A stretch of 64,000 bases of DNA from Arsukibacterium perlucidum DSM 18276 (GCF_000382165.1 NZ_KB907705.1:62001-126000), one strand, 5' to 3'; positions 29,361-39,001 are shown, counted from the first letter of the stretch. Numbers and translations: made by a program. The notes: generated from the letters alone by a model not told the origin.

Positions 29361-32300
29361 GTGCAGGGTTGTTACCCTTGGACTGGCCATGAGCCTGGTA
29401 CGATGAGAGCTGCAAGTGGGGTGTCGGGCCCCTGGACATATAACACTGCAGGTACCCACACTACCCAATGGTACTGTATTGATATGGCCGGAGGGCGTTT
29501 TCCGGCAAATGCTTCACAGTTTCTAACAGCTACCCGTACAGTAGTGGAACCAAGCTATACGGTATCAGCGGGATCTGGTAGCGCCGGCAGCATTTCACCA
29601 ACTTCCCGTACTGTAAATCAAGGTAATACAACCACATTCACGATTTCACCGCAGCCTGGATATCAAATATCCAGTACCAGCGGTTGTAACGGTATTCTTT
29701 CTGGCAACACCTATACCACTGGCCCTATAACAGCGAACTGTTTCGTTGGCGCTGATTTCAGTCCAATTATTTATTCAATATCTGCTAAAAGTGGTAGTGG
29801 TGGCAGTATTTCACCTATGTCACGTAACCTGTTTTACGGTGCAAAAGCTACATTTTCTTTAACACCGCAAGCTGGATATAAAATTGCCAACGTCACAGGC
29901 TGTAATGGCAGTCTGTCAGGTAATAGCTATACCACAGGCCCGGTTACAGCGAATTGTGCGGTGAATGTTAGCTACGTAAAATTACCCAAAGTTGTTAAGT
30001 TTGCCTGGGAACCAAGCTCAGTATATGTTGGGCAGCCAACCTCATTTCACTGGGAAGTCGAAAACGTAGCGGGCTGTTATGCAGTTACGGCGGGAGTAGG
30101 TGCGGATCCAAATCGAGCGGCATCCGGTGTGTCAGGGCCCTGGATTTATGCTGAACCCAGAGAACATACTAGTAAGATGTATTGCACAGATTTAGCAGGT
30201 AATCGCTTTCCAGCAAATAGCAACGAGTTTTTAACTGCGCCGCACTCTGTAAAAGCTATTCCACAACCGGTGGTTCGCCAATTTGAATGGATCCCGGCAA
30301 CGGTATATGTCGGGGAATCCACGACATTTTACTGGAATATAGAGAACGTTACAGGCTGCTATGCCGTTACGGCTGGTGTGGGGGCGGACCCAAATCGAGC
30401 GGCCTCCGGTGAGTCGGGCCCCTGGACTTACGCTGAACCCAGAGAACATACTAGTAAGGTGTATTGCACTGATTTAGCAGGTAATCGTTTTCCTGCGAAC
30501 AGCAATGAATTTATAACAGCTAATCAATCAATAAAAGCGATACCCCAGCCTGTGGTAAACCGTTTTGAATGGGTACCGGCAACGGTTGAAATTGGCAAAC
30601 CAACCTCATTTTACTGGGATATAAGTAATGTGTCTGCCTGCACAGCAGTAACTGCGGGAGTGGACTCAGATCCAAACCGAGCAGCTTCCGGTAGTTCAGG
30701 GCCCTGGACTTATTTAGAACCTCGCGAGCACTTAACAAAGTGGCACTGCACAGATTTAGCTGGCAAGCGTTTTCCAGCTGATCCTAATTCCTTTTTGGAA
30801 GCGACTCGAATTGTTGAAGCTGCATCATCCCTCCCGCAAGCTTCAATCGATGATCCCGTGGCACCATCAACACAAGCTATTGTTGCCGATACCACCGTTA
30901 TTGGTGGTACCTCAGGTGCATTCAGGGTTGATGAGAGCGGTGCGGCAACCTACAGCCTGCCGGTGCAACTGCCGACAGGTATCGCAGGGAATACACCTGA
31001 ACTGTCTCTTAACTATCATTCCAGCGCTGGAAATGGGCCATTGGGGGCGGGTTGGAGTATTGGCGGCATGTCGAGTATCTCGCGCTGCCGGCAGACACCA
31101 ATACAGGATGGCGAATTTAAAGCGATAACCTTAGCTGACAACGATCGCTTTTGTCTCGATGGCCAGCGTTTAATAGTGGTAGAAGGTAACTATGGTGAAA
31201 CGGGCTCAGTTTATGCAACTGAGATTGATACCCAGGTTAAAGTTACTGCACTTGGCGACTTATACGGCGGTCCGGAATATTTTGAAGTGCGCCGGCCAGA
31301 TGGTTCAGTGAGCTTTTATGGCAATACAGAAAATAGCCGTTTTACTGCTGAAAGTGGCCCTGCCATCAGCTGGGCCATTAGCGAAGTAACTGATTTACTC
31401 AACGTTGCCAGTAACAAGATTAAATATCAGTATCAGTTTGCCGGCAACGAGCAGCTGTTAAGTACGGTAACCTACAGTGGCAATACCGTATCCTTTAGTT
31501 ACGACACTCTGGAACAACCCGACCGGCCGCAAATCTATATTTTCGACAGGGCTATCACGCCAACATCGCAACTTAATAGCGTAACAGTAAAAAATCACAA
31601 CAATCAGCAGGTGTACCAGGTTTCGTTGGCCTATGAAACCGCACCGTTATCGGGTATGCAGCGTATTTACCAGATAACCGAATGCGGCACTGATACATCG
31701 AACTGCTTAAAACCGCTGTTATTGGAGTGGTTTGATGCTGCTGAAAACAGCCCTGCTTTTAAAACAACAGCATCCGCCGGATCTTCGTTAACCAAAGAAG
31801 ATGGTATTGTGTTTAGCCAACCGGCAGATATGACAGGCAACGGCCTGGCAGACTGGGTCTATATCAATAAAAAGAATAGTTTATACACGGTATATTATAA
31901 AGAAAATCGGGGGCATAGCTTTGACACCGATAAATTATATAAAAGTATTTCCTTCAGCAGCAGCACTGAAGCACCGGTGTTCCGCATTGCGGATCTGAAT
32001 GCTGATGGCAAAGCCGACCTGTTGTATTACACCACCGAGTGGTATTTATGCACCGAAGCCATTAGTGACTGTACGGCGATCGGTGTCACCACTAAAGAAA
32101 TAGCGCTGCATGATTTTAACGGCAATGGGCTGTTGGATATCTTAACAGGCGATTTTACCCTGCTTACTAACACCAAAGGTGGCTTTAGTGCGCCTGAAAC
32201 GGTTGAATTTAATACCGGACTCAGCAGTGATTGCGGCTCAACGGCACTGGGTTCGTTCGTATGTATGCAGAATTCGAAAAATATTGAAAGCTCAATTTCA

Positions 32301-35300
32301 TACGATGTAAATGGTGATGGACTTAACGACTTGCTGGTAAGAATGCGTGATAGGCACATGGATGACAACAAAACTCAAGTATTTGATTATTGGGGTATTT
32401 TCATTGCCGAAAGAACAGCCGCTGGCAAATTACGTTTAACCCTGGCAGACCAAGATATTGGTGATAAACGTACCGGCCACAATACCGCCACTAATTTGCA
32501 AATTGGCGATTTGAATGGTGATGGTATCTCCGACTTTCTGTATTACGCTACCCATAGCGCACCTTACCACTGGCGCATAGAATACAACTCGCAAAGCAAA
32601 CTGAAACAACAGCATACAGTACTGCCAAGTAGTGTGCCGTTGCCTGAAGATGTACATTTTATGCAACTGGTTGATATTACTGGTAATGGCGTAAGCGATA
32701 TCGTTTATTACGACACCCGCTGGCGCATGTTAAGTTACCCTTATACCAGCGCACCGGTGGCTATTGACGGCCCGGCAATTACTGTTGCTTCAGAGAGTGT
32801 GCTGTTCGCCGATATGCGTGGCTGGGCGCAACCTGCGATGGTGGTAACTGACTTCGACAAAGGCCATATATATTGGCACGACTATGGTGTAACGATTGCA
32901 GGTGAGCCCTGTAAGCCAGATTGTCTGCCCCCTTGCAAACCAACTGATGACAGACCCTGCAACATCATTCAATCCGTCACGGCGGAGCAATATGCTGTTG
33001 AGACCAGTTTCGAGGTGTTAGACGGGCGGGAAGGTAAATTAAAACGCATAGTGTCAGGCCATGGTTTAGCGACAGAAATAGACTATGCCTATATGACCAA
33101 TGGCGCGGTATACAGCATTGGTTATGCGACCGAATCAACTGCCAGTGCGCCTATTTTTGAGCTTTCCGGCGGCATCCCGTTAGTGTCTCATGTGTCCTCA
33201 GATACCGGGCAGGGTAAGGTGAGTGTTGCCTACCAATATGAAGCCGGCCGCATTCAGGCCAGTGGCCGTGGCATGCTCGGTTTTGAAAAGCTGATTACCA
33301 CCGATTTACAAACCGGGGTAAAAACCACCACCAAATATTCGCAACGTTATCCGTACATAGGTATGCCGTTATACACCAAACAACAATACGGTGATAAAAC
33401 GCTTAGCCTGGCGAAGAACATGTACGAAAACCTGCTGTTAAATGACGGCAAAACAGTGTTTCCTTACCTTAAGCGCTCAGCTGAATCTCGCTACGTGGTT
33501 AGCTACGATGAATATGGTTATGGCAACGCCGAGTATGTTTCAACGGTGGCCACGGACAATAGCTATGTAGCCAAGAGTGATGGCCGTTACGCTGTGCTGG
33601 AGCAAAGCTTAGTGGCAACCTCTGATAGCGGCACAGGGCTGGTCAGAACGGTAACCACCAGCAATCAGTTCCGGCATGAAAATATAGATAAGTGGTTGTT
33701 AAACCGGGTCTCTGAAACCACGGTTAGGCATGAACAAGGCACAGGCAACCTGTACACTTCTGATATTTGTGTTACCTGTACTGAGCCGGGTGGCCCTTTT
33801 AATGTATCAGTAAATATGACGCCAGATCCCGCTGCCAGCGTTAGCAGGGTGGCAGAGTTTTCTTATTTCAGTAATGGCTTACTGGAGTACGAAATTACTG
33901 AGCCGGAGGGCACAGAGCAGGAGTACAGCAAAACCAGCTATAGCTATGATGCGTTTGGCAATATACAAACGACCACCATTAGCAGTAAAGTTGGTGCTGA
34001 AAAAGCATTCGAATTTTCGCGTAGCAGCACTAATGTGTACGATGCCGCCGGCCGTTATCTAGAGGCTAAACAGATTAATGGTGTAGAGGTTGCCAGTTAC
34101 AGTAACTTTAATGCCTTAGGCCAACCGCAAACGGTAACCGAAAACGGTATTCGCACCGTGCTGCGCTATAACGCCTTTGGCCAGCCGGTATTTAGCCGTG
34201 AGCAAACAGACAGTAATCAGGTTAGTGGCCGTTACAGCATAATTACCCGTGGTTATACTGCTGCTGCGGTTGGTTTACCCTCTGTAGGCGTAACGGGCTA
34301 CAGCTACCAGCGCGTAAAACAAGGCGGCGCACCGACCCAGTGGAAAATTGCGGATGCCGCCGGCCGTGAATTAGCCAGTGTAGTCGAAGCCTTTGCCAGC
34401 GGTAGTTACGTAGTAAAACGCACTGAGTATGACGCCATGGGCCGGCCGTACCGGGTATCGCAGCCAGCGTTTAGTTCAGCCACTAGCCAGTGGCACACTA
34501 CCACCTATGATGACTTTGGTCGCCCGGTGCAACTGCTGGCCGCAGATAACACCCGAACCGACATCGCTTATCATAAGTTGGCTGTAACCTCTACTATAAG
34601 TAACTTCTGGAGCGGTGAACAGGCGCAAACCAAAACTGAAACCAAAGACGCATTCGGCCAGCTGGTCAGGGCAACAGATGCAGCAGGTAGCTTAGGTTAC
34701 TACTACGACGCTACCGGTAATTTACTTCGAGTTAGCGGCGTCGATGGTCAAGCTGTAATAATGACTTACAACAGCCGTGGTCATAAACAAACCATGCAAG
34801 ATCCCGACAGTGGTAACTGGCAATATACGTATAACGCACTGGGCGAGCTGAAAACCCAAACTAACCCGAGAAATCACCTTACTACCACCTGGTATGATAA
34901 TTTTGGCCGTAAGATGCAGGAAACCATTACCCATGGCACCAATACCCTGCGTGATACCCAGTGGGCCTACAGTGATCAAACCGGGCATACTGTGCGCAAC
35001 CTGGTGGTGGCTGAAACAGTTGCCAACGGCCCAACCCGGCTAATGGATTACGACAATCTAGGCCGGCTGGAGCGCAGTGAATTATATATAGATGGTGAAA
35101 TACTGGTCGAGCGCACCACTTATGATGAGTTCAGCCGGGTATTTCAGGTATTTGACGCCAGCGGTAACGACTTCGGGGTGCAGTATGAATATCAGAACGG
35201 TTATTTAAAAGCGAAATGGGAAGCGCGCTACGGCACCAGTGGCGAGCACAGTGTACGCTTTCAGAATATTGTGGCGATGGATGCACTGGGCAATGTTACT

Positions 35301-37367
35301 GAAACTGTGGCAGGGAATAACCGCACCACCTGGCGCACGCACAATGATGCATCGGGCATGCTGGAAACTATCACTACTGAAGGTGGGTTACAAGCCTGGG
35401 AATACGAGTTTGATGGTATGGGTAATTTACGTTCGCGTCGCGACGAAAACCATAAGCTACTGCCACTGGATGGCGGCGCGCCGGTAAGCTTTGCTGAGAG
35501 CTTTAGCTATGACAGCCTGAACCGGCTGGAACAGGTTGAAAACAATAACGTTGTCACCTTAAGCCTGAGCTATTTTGCCAATGGCAATATTAAAACCAAG
35601 TCGGATGTGCAAGGCGGCGCAGCCTACCAATACGGCACCAAAGCCGGCCAGTGTGGCCGGAACAGTGGCCCGCGGGCGGTAAGCCAAATAGGTACTCAGG
35701 GCTATTGTTACGACGCCATGGGCAACCAGACACACCAGTACAATAATGGTGCACTGGTGCGGCAAATAGAGTACGACGCCACCGGCAAGGCATCACGTAT
35801 TCGCAGCTTCAACACCAATGCAGCCAATGGCAGCTCACCGGGTGATAGCTTTTATAGTTACGACGGTAGCCGCAGCCTGGTAAAGCGCCATGTAACAGAG
35901 CAAGGCAGTACCAAAATCTTTTACCAGCATGGCGGGGTAGAGCTGATAGTGGAAGACGGCGCCAGACGTTACCGGCGCACCCTGGGTAATGCCATTGTTG
36001 AGCGCAGCGGCAATACCTTGCATACCAGCTATGTATACACCGACCATTTAGGCAGTGTTGATGTAATAACTAATACGGCGGGGCTGCAGCTGGAAAAGCT
36101 AAGCTTTGATGCCTTTGGTAAACGGCGCCAGGTTTACACCGCAGCGCACCAACCGGTAGCGCTGTCGCTAGCTAATATTTTAAACCGCACCAGCCGTGGC
36201 TTTACCGGGCATTTGCAGGTAGACCACGCCAGTATTGTCCATATGGGCGGCAGAATATACGACAGCCATATCGGCCGCTTCCTGCAAGCCGACCCCTTTG
36301 TGCAGGCACCCAGCAATAGCCAAAGCCATAACCGCTATAGTTATGTGCTAAATAATCCGCTAAGTTATACCGACCCTAGTGGGTATTTTTGGAAGAAACT
36401 CTGGAACGATATTAAGCCTTTTATCGGCGCTATAGTTGCAGTCGTAGGCTCTATAGCTTGTCCAGCCTGTTCGCCAATGTTGATAGGTGCGATAGCGGGG
36501 GCGGCAGGCGCTGCGGCCAATGGTGGTAACATTCTGCAAGGTGCGGTTATTGGGGCATTTAGCGCTGCAGCTTTTAGCGGAGTTGGAGAGGCCTGGCCTG
36601 CAGGCTCTTTTGGTAATGTAATGGGCAACGCAGTGGTAGGCGGCATGATGAATAGCCTGCAAGGAGGTAAGTTTGGTCATGGCTTCTTTGCAGCAGGGTT
36701 TAGCGCGGCGTTTAAACGAGGCATCAATAAAATAGGTGGCGGTGAGGCATCGCATACAGCACATCGCATTGTTGCCGCTGCAGCTATAGGTGGTACAGCG
36801 TCAAAGATCAGTGGCGGAAAGTTTGCTAATGGTGCAGTAACTGGCGCATTCTCGCAGGCGTTTAATGGTGAGCGAAGAAATAAGCTCGACAACGCAATTA
36901 AAAGTGCTGATGAACAATTAGCGGCACAAGCTGCTGAATGGAAACATGAAGACGATGCAGCGAAAGCTTTTGGCTTGGCAGTAGCGGATTTATCAGCTAA
37001 ATACGATATTGAATTGGGTGCTACAATCTTTAATCGCGATGGTGTGATTGGTATCAGTAAAATATATACTGATTATCAACGAGGTGGGGTGGCATCACGT
37101 TATCTGAACGACAAAGATGCAACGGCCTTGGCTCATACCCATGGTACTCCAGCTCTTAGCGATTTAACGTTTAGTAATGACGACTATAACTACTATTTAA
37201 ACAAGAGTGAATTGCTTCAACGGCCAATCGGAGGGTATCTCGCTCTTCCTGGCAAATATGGTGTTCTTAAGTTTAATACGGCGGGCTATTTAAGAACACC
37301 ACCTGAATGGAGAGGTACATCGCTACACTGTTCAAACATCACATATCCAGGTCAAGGGTGCCATTAA
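29361..37367 (+). CDS. Giant SpvB/Rhs YD-repeat protein with DUF4329-like C-terminus
   Basis: This open frame of 2,668 codons is a polymorphic-toxin-like protein. In order: Cys-rich repeats of about 93 residues with GPWTY and CTDLAGxRFPA (first copy about 29283-29560, then 29991, 30270, 30552); two GSGSAGSISP-type bacterial repeats (29560-29970); an SpvB domain (about 30900-31600); six FG-GAP-like motifs such as DLNADGKADLLYY (31830-32700); YD repeats (about 33850-36000); and the Rhs core end GRFLQADPFVQAPS with NPLSYTDPSG (36270-36390). The last 325 residues are a Gly/Ala-rich hydrophobic linker, then a domain with AHTHGTPALSDLTFSNDD, like DUF4329. Export needs the signal peptide cut off by the TAG at 29301, so the gene may be inactive unless read through. 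Confidence 0.88.
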   Translation: MQGCYPWTGHEPGTMRAASGVSGPWTYNTAGTHTTQWYCIDMAGGRFPANASQFLTATRTVVEPSYTVSAGSGSAGSISPTSRTVNQGNTTTFTISPQPGYQISSTSGCNGILSGNTYTTGPITANCFVGADFSPIIYSISAKSGSGGSISPMSRNLFYGAKATFSLTPQAGYKIANVTGCNGSLSGNSYTTGPVTANCAVNVSYVKLPKVVKFAWEPSSVYVGQPTSFHWEVENVAGCYAVTAGVGADPNRAASGVSGPWIYAEPREHTSKMYCTDLAGNRFPANSNEFLTAPHSVKAIPQPVVRQFEWIPATVYVGESTTFYWNIENVTGCYAVTAGVGADPNRAASGESGPWTYAEPREHTSKVYCTDLAGNRFPANSNEFITANQSIKAIPQPVVNRFEWVPATVEIGKPTSFYWDISNVSACTAVTAGVDSDPNRAASGSSGPWTYLEPREHLTKWHCTDLAGKRFPADPNSFLEATRIVEAASSLPQASIDDPVAPSTQAIVADTTVIGGTSGAFRVDESGAATYSLPVQLPTGIAGNTPELSLNYHSSAGNGPLGAGWSIGGMSSISRCRQTPIQDGEFKAITLADNDRFCLDGQRLIVVEGNYGETGSVYATEIDTQVKVTALGDLYGGPEYFEVRRPDGSVSFYGNTENSRFTAESGPAISWAISEVTDLLNVASNKIKYQYQFAGNEQLLSTVTYSGNTVSFSYDTLEQPDRPQIYIFDRAITPTSQLNSVTVKNHNNQQVYQVSLAYETAPLSGMQRIYQITECGTDTSNCLKPLLLEWFDAAENSPAFKTTASAGSSLTKEDGIVFSQPADMTGNGLADWVYINKKNSLYTVYYKENRGHSFDTDKLYKSISFSSSTEAPVFRIADLNADGKADLLYYTTEWYLCTEAISDCTAIGVTTKEIALHDFNGNGLLDILTGDFTLLTNTKGGFSAPETVEFNTGLSSDCGSTALGSFVCMQNSKNIESSISYDVNGDGLNDLLVRMRDRHMDDNKTQVFDYWGIFIAERTAAGKLRLTLADQDIGDKRTGHNTATNLQIGDLNGDGISDFLYYATHSAPYHWRIEYNSQSKLKQQHTVLPSSVPLPEDVHFMQLVDITGNGVSDIVYYDTRWRMLSYPYTSAPVAIDGPAITVASESVLFADMRGWAQPAMVVTDFDKGHIYWHDYGVTIAGEPCKPDCLPPCKPTDDRPCNIIQSVTAEQYAVETSFEVLDGREGKLKRIVSGHGLATEIDYAYMTNGAVYSIGYATESTASAPIFELSGGIPLVSHVSSDTGQGKVSVAYQYEAGRIQASGRGMLGFEKLITTDLQTGVKTTTKYSQRYPYIGMPLYTKQQYGDKTLSLAKNMYENLLLNDGKTVFPYLKRSAESRYVVSYDEYGYGNAEYVSTVATDNSYVAKSDGRYAVLEQSLVATSDSGTGLVRTVTTSNQFRHENIDKWLLNRVSETTVRHEQGTGNLYTSDICVTCTEPGGPFNVSVNMTPDPAASVSRVAEFSYFSNGLLEYEITEPEGTEQEYSKTSYSYDAFGNIQTTTISSKVGAEKAFEFSRSSTNVYDAAGRYLEAKQINGVEVASYSNFNALGQPQTVTENGIRTVLRYNAFGQPVFSREQTDSNQVSGRYSIITRGYTAAAVGLPSVGVTGYSYQRVKQGGAPTQWKIADAAGRELASVVEAFASGSYVVKRTEYDAMGRPYRVSQPAFSSATSQWHTTTYDDFGRPVQLLAADNTRTDIAYHKLAVTSTISNFWSGEQAQTKTETKDAFGQLVRATDAAGSLGYYYDATGNLLRVSGVDGQAVIMTYNSRGHKQTMQDPDSGNWQYTYNALGELKTQTNPRNHLTTTWYDNFGRKMQETITHGTNTLRDTQWAYSDQTGHTVRNLVVAETVANGPTRLMDYDNLGRLERSELYIDGEILVERTTYDEFSRVFQVFDASGNDFGVQYEYQNGYLKAKWEARYGTSGEHSVRFQNIVAMDALGNVTETVAGNNRTTWRTHNDASGMLETITTEGGLQAWEYEFDGMGNLRSRRDENHKLLPLDGGAPVSFAESFSYDSLNRLEQVENNNVVTLSLSYFANGNIKTKSDVQGGAAYQYGTKAGQCGRNSGPRAVSQIGTQGYCYDAMGNQTHQYNNGALVRQIEYDATGKASRIRSFNTNAANGSSPGDSFYSYDGSRSLVKRHVTEQGSTKIFYQHGGVELIVEDGARRYRRTLGNAIVERSGNTLHTSYVYTDHLGSVDVITNTAGLQLEKLSFDAFGKRRQVYTAAHQPVALSLANILNRTSRGFTGHLQVDHASIVHMGGRIYDSHIGRFLQADPFVQAPSNSQSHNRYSYVLNNPLSYTDPSGYFWKKLWNDIKPFIGAIVAVVGSIACPACSPMLIGAIAGAAGAAANGGNILQGAVIGAFSAAAFSGVGEAWPAGSFGNVMGNAVVGGMMNSLQGGKFGHGFFAAGFSAAFKRGINKIGGGEASHTAHRIVAAAAIGGTASKISGGKFANGAVTGAFSQAFNGERRNKLDNAIKSADEQLAAQAAEWKHEDDAAKAFGLAVADLSAKYDIELGATIFNRDGVIGISKIYTDYQRGGVASRYLNDKDATALAHTHGTPALSDLTFSNDDYNYYLNKSELLQRPIGGYLALPGKYGVLKFNTAGYLRTPPEWRGTSLHCSNITYPGQGCH

Positions 37368-37369
37368 TT

Positions 37370-37792
37370 ATGAGAATATTACTATCGTTTCTATTAGTTA
37401 CTTCATTTTACACGTTAGGGGATGGATGTGGCGGCCTTGATGAGCAGAGATGTATGGTATCTGTGATAAATCTGGTTGCGACGCCTGAGCGCTATCATGA
37501 AAAAGTAGTAATAGTGACAGGATATTTGGATACCAAAAGTAGAGGGTATTATGGACAATATTGGTTGTCCCTTTCAAATGATTACTTTGAACCAGCTAAT
37601 ATGGTGAAAGTAGATATTCCCGAAAAGTTTGCTGAGCAACTGAATATTACACATCATAGGGTATACAGTATTGTGGGTGTATTTGAGTCTTGTAACAGTA
37701 AGCCACCTAGTGATCGAGACTGTTTTAATTCGATTACGCCGATAATTGGCAATAATGGTTATCCGAGTATTCGATTAGTGTTGAGTGATTAA
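37370..37792 (+). CDS. Small exported protein, candidate immunity partner of the Rhs C-terminus
   Basis: The 140-residue protein starts with ATG at 37370, 2 nt after the Rhs stop. It has a hydrophobic N-terminus (MRILLSFLLVTSFYTLGDGC) that fits a signal peptide, or a lipoprotein if the Cys near residue 20 is modified. The rest (VVIVTGYLDTK, YWLSLSNDY, VYSIVGVFESC) suggests a small beta barrel, OB-fold-like; I do not recognise a named family. Position after an Rhs C-terminus is where immunity genes lie, so a protective role is inferred from context only. The region is AT-richer than the Rhs core. The upstream frame to 37307 overlaps the Rhs gene and is ignored. Confidence 0.7.
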   Translation: MRILLSFLLVTSFYTLGDGCGGLDEQRCMVSVINLVATPERYHEKVVIVTGYLDTKSRGYYGQYWLSLSNDYFEPANMVKVDIPEKFAEQLNITHHRVYSIVGVFESCNSKPPSDRDCFNSITPIIGNNGYPSIRLVLSD

Positions 37793-38113
37793 GATGTTTG
37801 GGCCGAAGTATTGGTCAAGTCTAAGGTGATAATTCGCCTCCAATCCTGATTTAGGGAGGCATGGGGTCGCGTCTTGCGTTTTGCCTTTTCTTAAGGAATC
37901 TCGTGATTACTTGGCTTGCAGTATTCTCGGGTAAGCAGAATAGCAAAAAGCATTAGAGTTGCCCCCGGTGTACTACGCCCTAACGGGACATGCTGATATT
38001 TAGACAACGCAAATCTATTCCCATGTCTCGCATTCAAAAACTGGCTGAGGTCTATGGTAAGTTTTATCCTTCAGCATTAAGTGACCAGAGTATTTTCAAG
38101 CTCACCACCAAAA
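37793..38113. other. Intergenic region between the Rhs locus and prlF
   Basis: Contains the first copy of a 33-bp repeat (37857-37890) and a 42-codon open frame (37990-38118) whose product (MSRIQKLAEVYGKFYPSALS in part) I cannot match to a family and which overlaps the prlF operator. No other gene is supported here. Confidence 0.5.
37857..37890 (+). repeat. Repeat copy 1, RAYT-associated-like
   Basis: GGCATGGGGTC-N2-GTCTTGC-N-TTTTGCCTTTT, about 30 of 33 positions shared with the copy at 39002-39035. The two copies are direct repeats about 1.14 kb apart and bracket prlF-yhaV. Similar elements accompany REP-associated transposases in related genomes (from memory, not checked). Confidence 0.7.
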
Positions 38114-38133
38114 GGTAATGCATTTGCATTACC
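38114..38133. promoter_or_regulatory. Perfect palindrome upstream of prlF, candidate autoregulatory operator
   Basis: GGTAATGCA-TT-TGCATTACC, with perfect 9-bp arms, lies 48 bp before the prlF start. AbrB/SpoVT-type antitoxins such as PrlF bind their own promoter with the toxin, and this is the only strong dyad in the region. Confidence 0.7.
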
Positions 38134-38180
38134 CTCGTTTTCCGACTAAGATAACTCTATTAACCAACGTGGAGAGCATT

Positions 38181-38513
38181 ATGCATGCACAAATGGCTTT
38201 GGAAGCAGAATCAACACTGACTGACCGTTTTCAGACAACAGTACCGGGTCCTGTTCGTCAGGCGTTGCATCTGAGTAAAAAAGACAAGATTAAATATGTC
38301 ATCCAATCTGATGGCAGTGTGCTTATGCAGCGTGCCGAAACGGTTGAAGCTGATCCGGTTCTTGACCAATTTTTATCATTTCTGGCTGTTGATATGCAGA
38401 GACATCCTGAGAAGTTACAACCGCTGACCACCAGTATGCGCCAAAGGGTGGCGTCGCTGGTTGCAGATGTTGATATTGATTTGGATGCACCGCTAGCCGA
38501 TAAAGATGAATAA
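38181..38513 (+). CDS. prlF: Antitoxin PrlF
   Basis: The 110-residue protein has an N-terminal AbrB/SpoVT-like swapped-hairpin domain (TLTDRFQTTVPGPVRQALHL, about residues 10-50) and a C-terminal part that wraps the toxin (FLSFLAVDMQRHPEKLQPL). It matches E. coli PrlF (SohA) in layout, including the acidic end. It neutralises YhaV and represses the operon. The ATG at 38181 has GGAGAG just upstream; the frame upstream to 38118 crosses the operator and is not used. Confidence 0.92.
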   Translation: MHAQMALEAESTLTDRFQTTVPGPVRQALHLSKKDKIKYVIQSDGSVLMQRAETVEADPVLDQFLSFLAVDMQRHPEKLQPLTTSMRQRVASLVADVDIDLDAPLADKDE

Positions 38514-38533
38514 ACTTGTCTGATAAGGTCCCG

Positions 38534-38989
38534 ATGGTAGTTAACGGCTGGACGCTCTTTACCCACCCTCTTTTTGCAGAGCAGTACCAGACACTGACAG
38601 ATAAAGTAGAGGCATTAAAAGCAAAAGATCCGCAAGGCTACACCAAGAAAAATGACGCTAAGCGGTTAGCGGCTATTTATAAGCTGGCCTTTGAGATTAT
38701 ACCTCAAGACCCAACGCTAGCCGATTATCGCCAGGGGAAGACCTTAGGCGGTAATAATAAGCATTGGTTTCGGGCCAAGTTTTTTCAGCAGTATCGGCTA
38801 TTTTTTCGATATCATCTTGAATCCAAAATTATCGTCTATGCGTGGGTCAATGATGAAGAAAATAAGCGAGCCTACGACAGTAAAACGGATGCTTACAAAG
38901 TGTTCGCAAAAATGCTAAGGTCAGGTAATCCCCCGGATGATTGGGGTGCTCTTTTAAAAGCTGCCAAGGACGCGCAACTCTCGCCTTAG
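38534..38989 (+). CDS. yhaV: Toxin YhaV, RelE-type ribonuclease
   Basis: The 151-residue protein matches E. coli YhaV along its length: VNGWTLFTHPLFAEQ, a KKNDAKRLAAIYKLAFEIIP helix, RAKFFQQYRLFFRYH, AWVNDEENKRAYDSKTDAYK and FAKMLRSGNPPDDW. YhaV is a ribosome-dependent mRNA endonuclease. The ATG at 38534 with AAGG 6 nt upstream gives the family length; a TTG at 38516 is also in frame. It follows prlF directly. Confidence 0.92.
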   Translation: MVVNGWTLFTHPLFAEQYQTLTDKVEALKAKDPQGYTKKNDAKRLAAIYKLAFEIIPQDPTLADYRQGKTLGGNNKHWFRAKFFQQYRLFFRYHLESKIIVYAWVNDEENKRAYDSKTDAYKVFAKMLRSGNPPDDWGALLKAAKDAQLSP

Positions 38990-39001
38990 AAACCTAAACA
39001 G

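Noticed and set aside
36360-36764. 134-codon open frame on the minus strand inside the Rhs C-terminal region, with a second 93-codon frame beside it
   Set aside because: Both are antisense to a Gly/Ala-rich coding stretch, which naturally lacks stops on the other strand; no ribosome site and no family-like features.
37990-38118. 42-codon open frame before prlF
   Set aside because: It reads like protein in part but has no clear ribosome site, no family match that I know and overlaps the prlF palindrome; left as unresolved.
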